Position numbers and translations under genes: made by a program
Notes under the pieces: generated by a model
Seen by the model: the letters and a program-made list of their open reading frames with translations, nothing else
What the model was told of the DNA's origin: nothing
The model's database searches: none
Part shown: positions 17,477-26,056 of the stretch, one piece after another
Numbering within the stretch: the stretch's first letter is position 1
Layout: the number at the start of each line of letters is the position of its first letter
From: FEN-1297 sp021817845
Lineage (GTDB): Bacteria; Bacteroidota; Ignavibacteria; Ignavibacteriales; Ignavibacteriaceae
Direction: 5' to 3'
NCBI GenBank assembly: GCA_021817845.1
Contig: JAKAFW010000023.1
Location: 1 to 64,000 of the forward strand
Length of the DNA: 64,000 bases

Positions 17477-18460
17477 ATGCAAAAACGCAAACTTGGAAAT
17501 AGCAACCTTGAAGTATCTGACATTGGATTAGGCTGCATGGGTATGAGTTACGCCTATGGAGAAATTCCCGACAAGAAAGAAATGATTTCTTTGATCCGTA
17601 AAGCAGTAGAACACGGTGTTACGTTTTTCGATACCGCCGAAATGTACAGACCTTTTACCAACGAAGAACTATTGGACGAAGCCCTGGCACCGTACCGTGA
17701 GCAAGTAGTGATTGCCACTAAATTCGGAATTAAGATGCAGGACGGAATACAGACACAGGATAACCGTCCTGATCAAATCAGAAAATCAGTTGAAGGCTCG
17801 CTTAAACGCCTAAACACCGGTATCATAGACTTATATTATCAGCATAGGGTTGACACAAATGTTCCTATTGAAGAAGTAGCCGGCACTATTAAAGATTTGA
17901 TCCGCGAAAGTAAAATTAAACATTGGGGACTTTCCGAAGCGGGCGTTAAGACCATTCGCTGTGCACATGTCGTACAACCTGTAACCGCTGTTCAAAGCGA
18001 ATATTCTCTTTGGTGGAGACGCCCGGAAGAAGAACTAATTCCTACACTCGAAGAACTGGGAATCGGCTTTGTGCCGTTTAGCCCTTTAGGCAAGGGCTTT
18101 CTTACCGGTACCTTTAATAAAGAATCTAAATTTGGTAAGTCTGATTTTCGCAGCATCGTTCCGCGATTTAATCCGGATGCACTTAAAGCAAACCAGGTTC
18201 TGGTGGATTTATTAAAGAATGTGGCTGAACAAAAGAACGCAACACCTGCACAAATTGCACTTGCCTGGCTGTTAGCTCAAAGACCTTGGATTGTACCCAT
18301 ACCAGGGACAACGAAACTGAATCGTTTGCAAGAAAACATTGGTGCTGCAACAATTACATTGTCATCAAAAGAATTGAGCGACATTAAGTCGGCACTTGAA
18401 AAAATCAAAATAATGGGTGACAGATATTCGGAGGAATTAGAAAAAAGAACAGGACTATAA
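17477..18460 (+). CDS. Aldo/keto reductase
   Basis: A 327-aa NADPH-dependent aldo/keto reductase of the YajO/AKR13-like group, reducing aldehydes or ketones. The N-terminus is LGNSNLEVSDIGLGCMGMSY. The catalytic tetrad is recognisable: aspartate and tyrosine in FFDTAEMYRPF, lysine in VIATKFGIK, histidine in YYQHRVD. The C-terminal cofactor region is WIVPIPGTTKLNRLQENIGA. A ribosome-binding site (AAGGAAAAG) precedes the ATG. Downstream are a decayed decarboxylase-like fragment and a cupin gene, a grouping common in reductive stress or detoxification clusters. Confidence 0.9.
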   Translation: MQKRKLGNSNLEVSDIGLGCMGMSYAYGEIPDKKEMISLIRKAVEHGVTFFDTAEMYRPFTNEELLDEALAPYREQVVIATKFGIKMQDGIQTQDNRPDQIRKSVEGSLKRLNTGIIDLYYQHRVDTNVPIEEVAGTIKDLIRESKIKHWGLSEAGVKTIRCAHVVQPVTAVQSEYSLWWRRPEEELIPTLEELGIGFVPFSPLGKGFLTGTFNKESKFGKSDFRSIVPRFNPDALKANQVLVDLLKNVAEQKNATPAQIALAWLLAQRPWIVPIPGTTKLNRLQENIGAATITLSSKELSDIKSALEKIKIMGDRYSEELEKRTGL

Positions 18461-18470
18461 AAAAACGAAT

Positions 18471-18602
18471 AATTCTCAACCTGCAAAATTGAATCTTACT
18501 GACGCTGCAATCAGAAATCACGAAGAATTGTTTCCCGATCATAAATCAACATTACAAATAACGGACCTGGAACTGATTGAAGTTTTTGATAACTTCTTAT
18601 AA
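18471..18602 (+). pseudogene. Remnant of a carboxymuconolactone decarboxylase-like gene
   Basis: An open frame without a start codon, ending TAA at 18600-18602, encodes KLNLTDAAIRNHEELFPDH followed by LELIEVFDNFL. This resembles the N-terminal part of the carboxymuconolactone decarboxylase/alkylhydroperoxidase-like proteins that sit between aldo/keto reductases and cupins in similar clusters. Only about 40 residues remain; the conserved CxxC core of the family is gone. The assignment is from memory of the family and needs a search. Confidence 0.45.
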
Positions 18603-18646
18603 TGCATAAACTGAATAAAAAAAAGTTAAACAAAAGGAACAAAAAT

Positions 18647-19051
18647 ATGGAAATCAAAAGAAGCGGCTCACAACCTTCTACCAAAGGACCGGCCGATTGG
18701 TTTACCGGTACCGTTCGCATTGATCCGCTATTTCAAGCAAACGACCCGGCACGAGCGGTCGGCGCCAATGTTACGTTCGAGCCCGGCGCCCGTACAGCAT
18801 GGCACACCCATCCATTAGGTCAGACTCTAATCATTACTTTCGGCTGCGGACTTGTGCAGCGATGGGGTGGTCCGATAGAGGAAATTAGGCCCGGTGATGT
18901 AATCTGGTTTCTCCCGGGTGAAAAGCATTGGCATGGTGCATCGCTTACCACAGCAATGACACACATTGCCATACAAGAACAGCTGGACGGAAATACCGTA
19001 GATTGGCTGGAAAAAGTCAGCGACGAACAATATCAGGACGGATTAAAATAG
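18647..19051 (+). CDS. Cupin domain protein
   Basis: A 134-aa single-domain cupin. ATG 18647 (MEIKRSGSQPSTKGPADWF) is chosen because AAAGGAAC lies just upstream and homologues start here; an in-frame ATG at 18602 is less likely. Cupin motif 1 is TAWHTHPLGQTLIITFGCG with the metal-binding histidines, and motif 2 is GDVIWFLPGEKHWHGAS. It belongs to the small cupins annotated near carboxymuconolactone decarboxylases, possibly with (R)-mandelonitrile-lyase-like chemistry; the substrate is unknown. It follows the decayed decarboxylase fragment and converges with katG, only 10 nt apart. Confidence 0.85.
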   Translation: MEIKRSGSQPSTKGPADWFTGTVRIDPLFQANDPARAVGANVTFEPGARTAWHTHPLGQTLIITFGCGLVQRWGGPIEEIRPGDVIWFLPGEKHWHGASLTTAMTHIAIQEQLDGNTVDWLEKVSDEQYQDGLK

Positions 19052-19061
19052 AATAAAAAAA

Positions 19062-21281
19062 TCAGCCCACGTCGAAGCGGTCAAGACTCATTACTTTATT
19101 CCATGCCGCTACAAAATCCTTTACGAACTTTTCCTGAGAATCCGCACATGCGTAGACTTCTGCCAGTGCGCGAAGCTCCGAGTTAGAGCCGAAAATGAGA
19201 TCGACACGGGTGCCCGTCCACTTGACTTTGCCTGTAGCACGATCGCTTCCTTCAAAAACTTCTCCAGCCTCCGAAACTGCCTTCCACGTTGTGCCCATAT
19301 CAAGAAGGTTGACGAAGAAGTCGTTGGTTAGTGCCTCCGGATGTTGGGTGAATACGCCGTGTTTGGATCCGTCATAATTCGTGTTAAGGACGCGCATGCC
19401 ACCTATAAGAACGGTCATCTCTGGCGGGGTAAGCGTTAAAAGCTGCGAACGATCAACCAGTAATTCCTCTGCCGATGCCCTATAATTGGGTTTGGAGCTC
19501 ATGTAATTGCGGAACCCGTCTCCAATTGGTTCGAGAACAGCAAATGATTCCACATCGGTTTGTTCCTGCAATGCATCGCCGCGTCCCGGTGTAAAAGGTG
19601 CTTTTACATTATAACCGGCATTCTTTGCTGCCTTCTCTACAGCCGCACATCCGCCCAAAACTATCAGATCTGCAAGTGAAACCATTTTACCTCCGGACTG
19701 AACGCCGTTGAATTCTTTTTGGATGTTCTGAAGTTTCTTCAGCACTTTAGCAAGCTGAGCCGGGTTGTTTACTTCCCAATCCTTCTGCGGTGCAAGTTGA
19801 ATTCGTGCACCGTTCGCGCCGCCCCGTTTATCGGAGCCACGGAAAGTTGATGCCGATGCCCATGCAGTAGATACCAGCTGCGACACAGATAATCCTGAAG
19901 AAAGAATTTTACTCTTTAGTTCAGCTATATCTTTATTGTTAATCAGTTTATGTTTAACTGCCGGGATAGGATCTTGCCAGATCAGGTCTTCCTTTGGGAC
20001 CTCAGGACCTAAATAGCGTGCTTTCGGACCCATATCTCGGTGAGTAAGTTTAAACCATGCACGTGCGAATGCGTCCGCAAACTCATCAGGATGTTCGAAG
20101 AAGTGTCGTGAAATTTTTTCATAAGCCGGGTCGAATCTAAGCGAGAGGTCAGTAGTAAGCATTGTTGGTAAATGTTTCTTTGCTGGATCGGCAGCATCCG
20201 GAACCGTAGCGGGGCCATTCTTCGCAACCCATTGTTTAGCACCGGCCGGGCTCGTAGTAAGTTCCCATTCGAAACCAAACAGATTCTCAAAGAAGTTGTT
20301 GCTCCACTTTGTCGGTGTCGTGGACCAGGTAACTTCCGGGCCTCCGCCTATTGTATCTCCGCCTTTACCTGTGCCGAAACTGCTTTTCCAGCCGAGGCCT
20401 TGTTCTTCAATACCAGCACCTGCGGGTTCCGGTCCGACGTATTTGCTAGGAATGGCGGCGCCATGGGCTTTGCCGAATGTATGTCCTCCCGCAATAAGCG
20501 CTACGGTTTCTTCATCGTTCATAGCCATGCGCCGAAAGGTCTCGCGAATGTCGCGTGCTGCTGCAATCGGATCAGGATTTCCGTTAGGACCTTCAGGATT
20601 AACATAGATCAGACCCATCTGAACTGCGGCAAGGGGATTTTCGAGATCCCTATCACCGGAATAACGTTTGTCTCCGAGCCACTCGCCTTCAGAGCCCCAG
20701 TAGATATCTTCCAAAGGTTCCCAAACATCTTCACGTCCTCCGCCGAAGCCAAAAGTCTTAAAGCCCATCGACTCGAGCGCGCAGTTACCAGCGAGGATTA
20801 TAAGGTCAGCCCAGGAAATTTTCTTACCGTATTTCTGTTTAATCGGCCAAATCAACCGGCGTGCTTTATCAAGATTAACATTGTCGGGCCAGCTGTTGAG
20901 CGGTTCAAAGCGCTGGGAGCCGGTGCCGCCTCCACCCCGACCGTCTGCAATGCGGTAAGTACCCGCGCTGTGCCATGCCATCCGAATGAAGAACGGTCCA
21001 TAATGACCGAAATCTGCAGGCCACCATTCCTGAGATTTGTTCATTAAATCGAAAAGGTCTTTTTTTACTGCATTTAGGTCGAGCGTCTTGAATTCCTCAG
21101 CGTAGTTGAAATCATCTCCCATAGGATTAGATTTTGAAGAGTGCTGGCGGAGTATATGTAAATTCAATTTATTCGGCCACCAGTCCCGGTTTGAAGTACC
21201 CCTGCCTGCTCCGTGCCCAATAACCGGGCACTTACTTTCAGCGTTAGTATCGTCTGCTGAATTGTTTGGATCTTTCTCCAT
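19062..21281 (-). CDS. katG: Catalase-peroxidase
   Basis: A 739-aa bifunctional haem catalase/peroxidase that destroys hydrogen peroxide. The distal site RMAWHSAGTYR places the Arg-Trp-His triad at residues 100, 103 and 104. The proximal haem ligand lies in GGHTFGKAHGA. The tyrosine of the Met-Tyr-Trp adduct is in QMGLIYVNPEGPNG. The second, haem-free half (from about residue 430) is complete, so the gene is full length. By eye it is clearly richer in G+C than its neighbours, which suggests lateral acquisition. A perfect dyad lies 38-55 bp upstream of the start. Confidence 0.96.
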   Translation of the reverse strand: MEKDPNNSADDTNAESKCPVIGHGAGRGTSNRDWWPNKLNLHILRQHSSKSNPMGDDFNYAEEFKTLDLNAVKKDLFDLMNKSQEWWPADFGHYGPFFIRMAWHSAGTYRIADGRGGGGTGSQRFEPLNSWPDNVNLDKARRLIWPIKQKYGKKISWADLIILAGNCALESMGFKTFGFGGGREDVWEPLEDIYWGSEGEWLGDKRYSGDRDLENPLAAVQMGLIYVNPEGPNGNPDPIAAARDIRETFRRMAMNDEETVALIAGGHTFGKAHGAAIPSKYVGPEPAGAGIEEQGLGWKSSFGTGKGGDTIGGGPEVTWSTTPTKWSNNFFENLFGFEWELTTSPAGAKQWVAKNGPATVPDAADPAKKHLPTMLTTDLSLRFDPAYEKISRHFFEHPDEFADAFARAWFKLTHRDMGPKARYLGPEVPKEDLIWQDPIPAVKHKLINNKDIAELKSKILSSGLSVSQLVSTAWASASTFRGSDKRGGANGARIQLAPQKDWEVNNPAQLAKVLKKLQNIQKEFNGVQSGGKMVSLADLIVLGGCAAVEKAAKNAGYNVKAPFTPGRGDALQEQTDVESFAVLEPIGDGFRNYMSSKPNYRASAEELLVDRSQLLTLTPPEMTVLIGGMRVLNTNYDGSKHGVFTQHPEALTNDFFVNLLDMGTTWKAVSEAGEVFEGSDRATGKVKWTGTRVDLIFGSNSELRALAEVYACADSQEKFVKDFVAAWNKVMSLDRFDVG

Positions 21282-21318
21282 TTTATATTCCTCAATAATT
21301 ATAGTTAATAAATAGAAT

Positions 21319-21336
21319 TAGATTTGTATAAATCTA
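21319..21336. promoter_or_regulatory. Dyad upstream of katG
   Basis: TAGATTT-GTAT-AAATCTA is a perfect 7-4-7 inverted repeat upstream of katG. A peroxide-responsive regulator such as a Fur/PerR family member is a reasonable guess, but no regulator gene is nearby. Confidence 0.4.
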
Positions 21337-21607
21337 TATTACAAATATTTATTTGCTGGTCAACTCAATAGAAAAAAACATAAAGAAATAAAGTTTGTTT
21401 AGCAAGACATAATAATTGATACAGCATTCTCGCATTGGATCAAAAATAAGGTAACCGAAGCAGACTTATAAAATAGTCATTAGGTCATAATATAAGTAAC
21501 CCCAAAAAAGAAGGTTATCTATGAACAATTTTGCCCAAAAAGAATATTTTTTTGAAATCAGGAAGCGATACCTGAATCGGTATTTTGGTACTGGTTATAT
21601 TTAAAAA

Positions 21608-21658
21608 TTGGATCAAATCTTAGGCAAACTTTATATATTTGCCTAAGAAATGAACCAA
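21608..21658. promoter_or_regulatory. AbiE-type operator in front of a decayed abiEi
   Basis: An inner inverted repeat CTTAGGCAAA-N9-TTTGCCTAAG (21619-21647) is flanked at 4 nt on each side by an outer pair TTGGATC and GAACCAA (one mismatch). The geometry is the same as at the intact AbiE locus at 24178-24226, with different inner half-sites. Confidence 0.6.
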
Positions 21659-21664
21659 GTATTT

Positions 21665-22005
21665 ATGGAAAATCTTAGTAAAATATTCAAAAAGCATAGT
21701 GGCTACGCAAGAATGCAAGAGCTGTGTAATCAAAAAATTCATTCAATTCCCTCATAAATATTATGAAACCGGCATAAGTGAAATTGATACTAAAAGCGGT
21801 CTCATAAAAATCTTTGACCGTGAAAAAACAATCTGCGATCTTTTCCGTTACATAAATAAGATTGGCGAAGATATCGCCATAGAAACTCTTAAAAGAATAT
21901 CTAAGAAATCACAAATCAAGAAATATCCAGAAACTGTTTGAGTATGCTGAGATTTGTGGAGTTAAAAAGAAAATTGAACCAATGACCAAAGCTATACTTT
22001 CATGA
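21665..22005 (+). pseudogene. Decayed AbiEi-type antitoxin gene
   Basis: The fragments are in the order of the intact AbiEi protein encoded at 24238. The start (MENLSKIFKKHSGYARMQEL) is followed by a deletion of about 75 residues and a frameshift. An in-frame middle (YYETGISEIDTKSG, LFRYINKIGEDIAIETLK) follows, and after a second frameshift the C-terminus (YAEICGVKKKIEPMTKAILS) ends at TGA 22003-22005. No AbiEii partner follows. It is a dead paralogue of the downstream locus that still retains its operator. Confidence 0.8.
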
Positions 22006-22265
22006 GAGTGAAATATTAATCTTTGATCAAGAAAGCAATTTCTTCAGTAATTTAGGAAGCTCATTGATATAATTGTTAAAAGTATTATACATTTTTCATT
22101 TCTTGATAAAAATTATTGAATATTTATCTTCTAATCCCATCCGTTTTGAGGTCTCTACCGTTTACGGGCAAAATCCCCAAAAATAATTTATGGTGTTTAT
22201 ATCCTAAATTTGCTATCTTTTAACTAAAGTTTGCCTAACCTGAGTTAATAGATTTATGAGAATGC

Positions 22266-22400
22266 ATGGATAAGTTAATTGATAATGTTTCAACGCTTAA
22301 TCCAGCCACGCTTGGTAATAATACCGCAGGACAAAATTACTTAAATTATTTTATGGTTAACGGTTTAGTGCAGCATGATATCTATCATGCAGACGAATAG
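22266..22400 (+). pseudogene. Possible DinB-like remnant
   Basis: A 44-codon frame from ATG 22266 to TAG 22398 encodes NYLNYFMVNGLVQHDIYHAD near its end. This resembles the C-terminal helix of DinB-superfamily proteins (the GxxxHDxYHxGQ block with a metal-binding histidine). The rest of such a protein is absent. It is the only coding-like sequence in the 438 nt between the decayed abiEi and the glycosyltransferase. Confidence 0.35.
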
Positions 22401-22443
22401 TTTTGCTTAAGAAAATCTAAAAATAAAATTTAGGAGAATAGGA

Positions 22444-24018
22444 ATGGATCTTAGTAAGAAAAATGAAAACTTCGGACGTAATAGTCTGTACCTTATCTCC
22501 GCTTTCGCTTTCTTTGAGCTGCTAATTCATCTATATACAAACGCATTTGCGAGCTACGGATATTTCCGCGATGAACTATACTATATCGCGTGCAGCAACC
22601 ATTTAGCAGCAGGCTACGTTGACCAGCCTCCGCTTTCAAGTTACTTACTATTCATAAGCATTAAATTTTTCGGCGATTCAATCTTTGCCTTGCGGCTTTT
22701 TCCTGCTATTGCTTCCTCATTTACCATTTTTATAACAGGCTTAATGGTACGCAAACTTAACGGAGGATATTTTGCAATTACCGCCGCTTGTATCTCGCTT
22801 GCACTTGCACCGCAGTTTCTAGGTACAAATACAGTTTATTCAATGAATACCTTTGATTGGCTGTTCTGGTCTCTTGCTGCATACTTAGTAATATTAATTG
22901 TTCGCTCAGGTAACTCAGTCGGATCGAAAGCAACAAAAAAACTATGGATCTGGCTCGGATTGGTTTTAGGACTTGGACTTCTAAATAAAATTGATCTTCT
23001 CTGGTTCGGCGCCGGTTTGTTTGTTGGTCTTATTCTTACCCCGCAAAGAAAGTATTTTAAAACTTTACAGCCCTATTTCGCTGGAATAATCGCTTTAGTT
23101 TTGTTTATGCCTTACGTTGTCTGGAATATTACCCATAATTTTGCAACCCTTGAATTCATGCACCGTGCGGCAACAATAAAATATTCCTCACAGAATCCGC
23201 TTACTTTTATTTCTGACATACTGCTTGTAATGAATCCGCTAACTATACCAGTCTGGATTGCCGGAATTTATTTTCTGTTTTTCAATAAAGATGGAAAAAC
23301 ATATAAACTCATTGGTTATATTTTCCTTGTTTCGTTTTTGATATTGATAATAAATTGGCATTCGAAAGTTGAGTACATTGCACCGGCATTCCCGATGCTA
23401 TTTGCTGCCGGCGGGGTTATGCTTGAAAAACTTGCCGTTCGTAAAAGCTTTGCCTGGATTCAGTATACACTTCCTGCAATGATTGTTTTAGTGGGACTGA
23501 TTCTTATGCCCTTAGCGCTTCCTATTCTTCCTGTAGAAACATTTATAAACTATTCTCGTACTTTGGGTATGGCTCCGTCAACTAGCGAAGCACAACAATT
23601 GGAAAGTCTCCCTCAGTTTTATGCAGACATGTTTGGTTGGAAAAATATGGCTGACTCTGTTTCAAAAGTGTATCTAACTTTATCGCCCGCAGAAAGAAAG
23701 AAGACCGTTATATTTGCACAGAATTACGGTGAAGCCGGGGCAATTGATTTTTTCAGAAAAGATTTTCCGCTGCCGAGAGTAATTTGCGGACATAATAATT
23801 ACTGGTACTGGGGCCCGGGCGATACAACCTTTACAACTTTAATTGTTATCGGCGGCTCTAAGGAAGACCATTTAAAAACTTGCGCTTCGGTAAAGCAGGT
23901 AGGTACAGTTCAAAGCAAGTATGCTATCCCGTATGAAAATAATTTGCCGATATTTATTTGTAAGGATTTGAAATTCCCCGTTTTCGTTATTTGGCCGCTA
24001 GTAAAATTTTTTATATAG
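22444..24018 (+). CDS. Glycosyltransferase family 39 (PMT/ArnT-like) membrane protein
   Basis: A 524-aa polytopic membrane protein with about ten to twelve hydrophobic segments. After the first segment the loop FRDELYYIACSNHLAAGYVDQPPLS carries the aspartate/glutamate-containing motif of dolichyl- or undecaprenyl-phosphate sugar transferases (GT-C fold). The C-terminal ~150 residues (LPQFYADMFGWKNMADSV, NNYWYWGPGD) form an extracytoplasmic domain. It probably transfers a sugar from a lipid carrier to a lipid or protein acceptor; acceptor and sugar are not predictable. AGGAG precedes the ATG. It has no operon partners. Confidence 0.8.
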   Translation: MDLSKKNENFGRNSLYLISAFAFFELLIHLYTNAFASYGYFRDELYYIACSNHLAAGYVDQPPLSSYLLFISIKFFGDSIFALRLFPAIASSFTIFITGLMVRKLNGGYFAITAACISLALAPQFLGTNTVYSMNTFDWLFWSLAAYLVILIVRSGNSVGSKATKKLWIWLGLVLGLGLLNKIDLLWFGAGLFVGLILTPQRKYFKTLQPYFAGIIALVLFMPYVVWNITHNFATLEFMHRAATIKYSSQNPLTFISDILLVMNPLTIPVWIAGIYFLFFNKDGKTYKLIGYIFLVSFLILIINWHSKVEYIAPAFPMLFAAGGVMLEKLAVRKSFAWIQYTLPAMIVLVGLILMPLALPILPVETFINYSRTLGMAPSTSEAQQLESLPQFYADMFGWKNMADSVSKVYLTLSPAERKKTVIFAQNYGEAGAIDFFRKDFPLPRVICGHNNYWYWGPGDTTFTTLIVIGGSKEDHLKTCASVKQVGTVQSKYAIPYENNLPIFICKDLKFPVFVIWPLVKFFI

Positions 24019-24177
24019 ATACATTTTAGAAATTGAATCCAGAATGATGGAATTTTAGCAATTCATATTTATCTATTAAATTTCATTTTTAACTAAGAAA
24101 TTTGCTTTCCTTTAACTATTCCGGGACTTAGTCAAAAAGACATACTACTTTACGTCCCTAAAAATTTCTTATTATAA

Positions 24178-24226
24178 TGGTTCTAAATCAAGGTAAAACC
24201 ATTATATTTACCTTGTAAAAGAACCA
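24178..24226. promoter_or_regulatory. 49-bp symmetric operator of the AbiE locus
   Basis: The inner dyad CAAGGTAAA-N9-TTTACCTTG (24189-24215) is embraced, 4 nt away on both sides, by TGGTTCT (24178-24184) and AGAACCA (24220-24226). All half-sites pair perfectly, with the centre at 24202, 36 bp before the abiEi start. AbiEi antitoxins of the known systems bind inverted repeats in their own promoter. Confidence 0.7.
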
Positions 24227-24237
24227 ATGCAAAACAA

Positions 24238-24834
24238 ATGGATGCTATTGTAAAAATATTTAGAGCAAATAACGGCTATGCACGTATGAGCGAACTTAAA
24301 AACGCTCATATTCATACCCGTAATATTGCCCGTGCTGTAAATGAAGGCACAATTGAAAAAGTCAAACCCGGTCTTTACAAACTTGTAGATTATCCCTGGG
24401 ATGAACACGGCAGCTTTGCCGACGTATGCAATTCAAATAAGAAAGCAGTCATTTGCCTTCTTTCTGCGGCGGACTACCACCAACTTACAACCTTTAATCC
24501 AACGGAAATTTATGTTGCGGTTCCGAACAACACGGATAAATTTGTTCTTCAGTATCCGCCTATAAAAGTTTATTACTTCGGTGATAATTATTATGAACCC
24601 GGTATCGAAATCCTTGAAACAAAGAGTGGTACAATAAGAATCTATAACAAAGAAAAAACAATCGGCGACCTCTTCCGTTACATGAATAAGCTTGGTGAAG
24701 ATATAGCCGTCGAATCTCTAAAAGAATATCTGAAGAACCGTAAAGGCAGAAACATATCTAGGCTTCTTGAGTATTCTGAAATCTGCGGCGTTAAGAAAAA
24801 AATTGAACCTATGGTAAAGGCTATCTTGTCATGA
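24238..24834 (+). CDS. AbiEi-type antitoxin/transcriptional repressor
   Basis: A 198-aa protein of the AbiEi class: the first ~60 residues form a winged helix (NGYARMSELKNAHIHTRNIARAV and GTIEKVKPGLYKL). A C-terminal antitoxin domain follows with KEKTIGDLFRYMNKLGEDIA and CGVKKKIEPMVKAILS. In known type IV systems it represses the operon and counteracts the AbiEii nucleotidyltransferase without a stable complex. It overlaps abiEii by 4 nt (ATGA). A 49-bp perfect dyad sits right upstream. A decayed paralogue lies 2.5 kb upstream with the same operator layout. Confidence 0.88.
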   Translation: MDAIVKIFRANNGYARMSELKNAHIHTRNIARAVNEGTIEKVKPGLYKLVDYPWDEHGSFADVCNSNKKAVICLLSAADYHQLTTFNPTEIYVAVPNNTDKFVLQYPPIKVYYFGDNYYEPGIEILETKSGTIRIYNKEKTIGDLFRYMNKLGEDIAVESLKEYLKNRKGRNISRLLEYSEICGVKKKIEPMVKAILS

Positions 24835-25730
24835 AGCAGAAAAAAGAACTTAAAAACATTTCTGCTTCCGTTAAAGAAAGGCTAAGAAATATTTCCGTAC
24901 AATCCGGTAAGGAATTTCAAAGTATCTTGCGCCAGTACATTCAGGAGCGTTTTCTCTTTCGTCTATCAAAGTCAATATACTCAAACAATCTAATTCTAAA
25001 AGGTGCACTGCTTTTTGTTGCGCATGATATTAGCCGCTCTCGTCCCACTAAAGATATAGACTTCCTTGGATCATCTTTGACAAATGAGAAAGATGAGATA
25101 GCCGGAATTATAGCAGAGATTCTAAATATTAATTATGAAGACGGCTTGCGTTTCGATGCAGCTCATATTGATTCCGAAAATATTGTAGAGGACGGAGATT
25201 ATCACGGTGTCAGGATTAAGTTCAATGCTTATCTCGAAAACTCTAAAGAAAGAGTTCAATTGGATATTGGCTTCGGTGATAAAATCACCGGCGGTCCTAT
25301 TGAGATTGATTTCCCGGTATTGCTCGATTTTCCTGCTCCACGGTTAAAAGTATATTCTGTCGAAAGTGCAATCGCAGAAAAGTTTGAAGCTATCGTTTCA
25401 CTTCAACTTGAAACAAGCCGTATGAAAGATTTTTATGATATTCTCTTCTTTGCTGGAAATTATCAATTCAAAAAAGATTTACTTAAACAGGCTATTATAA
25501 CAACCTTTGAACATCGCGCTACCGATATTAAACTTCGTAAAGAAATTTACACAGATAGTTTTAAGGCTAATCCTCAAAAGCAAACTCAGTGGTTCTCTTT
25601 TCTTGAAAGGAATAAGCTAACGGCAGAAAATAATTTTGCTAAAGTTGTAGGTAAAATTAATTCATTCATCGAACCGGTCTTTTTTGATAATAAATCATCA
25701 TGGGATCCTATAAAATTTATTTGGGAATAA
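24831..25730 (+). CDS. AbiEii-type nucleotidyltransferase toxin
   Basis: A 299-aa protein of the AbiEii/AbiGii (DUF1814) family, a minimal nucleotidyltransferase that in characterised homologues modifies tRNA and halts growth, aborting phage infection. The strand-loop LILKGALLFVAHDISRSRPT followed by KDIDFLG holds the G-G/A and DxD metal-binding elements. Later blocks are VQLDIGFGDKITGG and PRLKVYSVESAIAEKFEAIV with the conserved lysine, then RMKDFYDI. The start overlaps abiEi. The locus is intact and likely active. Confidence 0.88.
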   Translation: MKQKKELKNISASVKERLRNISVQSGKEFQSILRQYIQERFLFRLSKSIYSNNLILKGALLFVAHDISRSRPTKDIDFLGSSLTNEKDEIAGIIAEILNINYEDGLRFDAAHIDSENIVEDGDYHGVRIKFNAYLENSKERVQLDIGFGDKITGGPIEIDFPVLLDFPAPRLKVYSVESAIAEKFEAIVSLQLETSRMKDFYDILFFAGNYQFKKDLLKQAIITTFEHRATDIKLRKEIYTDSFKANPQKQTQWFSFLERNKLTAENNFAKVVGKINSFIEPVFFDNKSSWDPIKFIWE

Positions 25731-25823
25731 TTAATATTCTGTTCCATAATTTAAATCGCTAATCTAATTCCCAGTAGCATTTCTTTTTGTCGCTGGTTTA
25801 AAGTTTAATATAAAAACATCAAG

Positions 25824-25838
25824 AGTTACATTTGCAAC
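25824..25838 (+). promoter_or_regulatory. Upstream activator element of the hsd operon
   Basis: AGTTACATTTGCAAC matches 14 of 15 bases of 42079-42093, the equivalent position before the ubiquitin-like cassette. It contains the dyad GTTAC-N4-GCAAC. It lies about 73 bp upstream of the -24 element. A second, poorer dyad (GTAAT-N4-GTTAC, 25846-25859) follows. Confidence 0.6.
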
Positions 25839-25901
25839 CCTCAGCGTAATTATTGTTACATTAAATTTTGTCTTATTTTCTCAATTCTTATAAAAAATTC
25901 A

Positions 25902-25919
25902 TTGGCATATTCCTTGCGA
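25902..25919 (+). promoter_or_regulatory. Sigma-54 (-24/-12) promoter of the hsd operon
   Basis: TTGGCATATTCCTTGC carries GG at 25904-25905 and GC at 25916-25917, exactly 12 nt apart, and fits TGGCAC-N5-TTGC with one mismatch. Transcription would start near 25929, leaving about 128 nt of leader before hsdR. The last gene of the operon encodes a sigma-54 activator. Confidence 0.7.
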
Positions 25920-26056
25920 ATAATAAATCAATTCCAAATGATTAAATAATATAAAATTATAATTTATTTTGAAACAAACATCAAATATGTATTCTTTCTT
26001 ATTTCTTACTTTGATTAGACTTAACGAATCGCTATTTTCATAAAAGGGTTTAATAA

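Noticed and set aside
20172..21047. A long frame of 291 codons on the plus strand opposite katG
   Set aside because: It is the antisense shadow of katG, caused by its G+C-rich codons; katG motifs are complete on the other strand.
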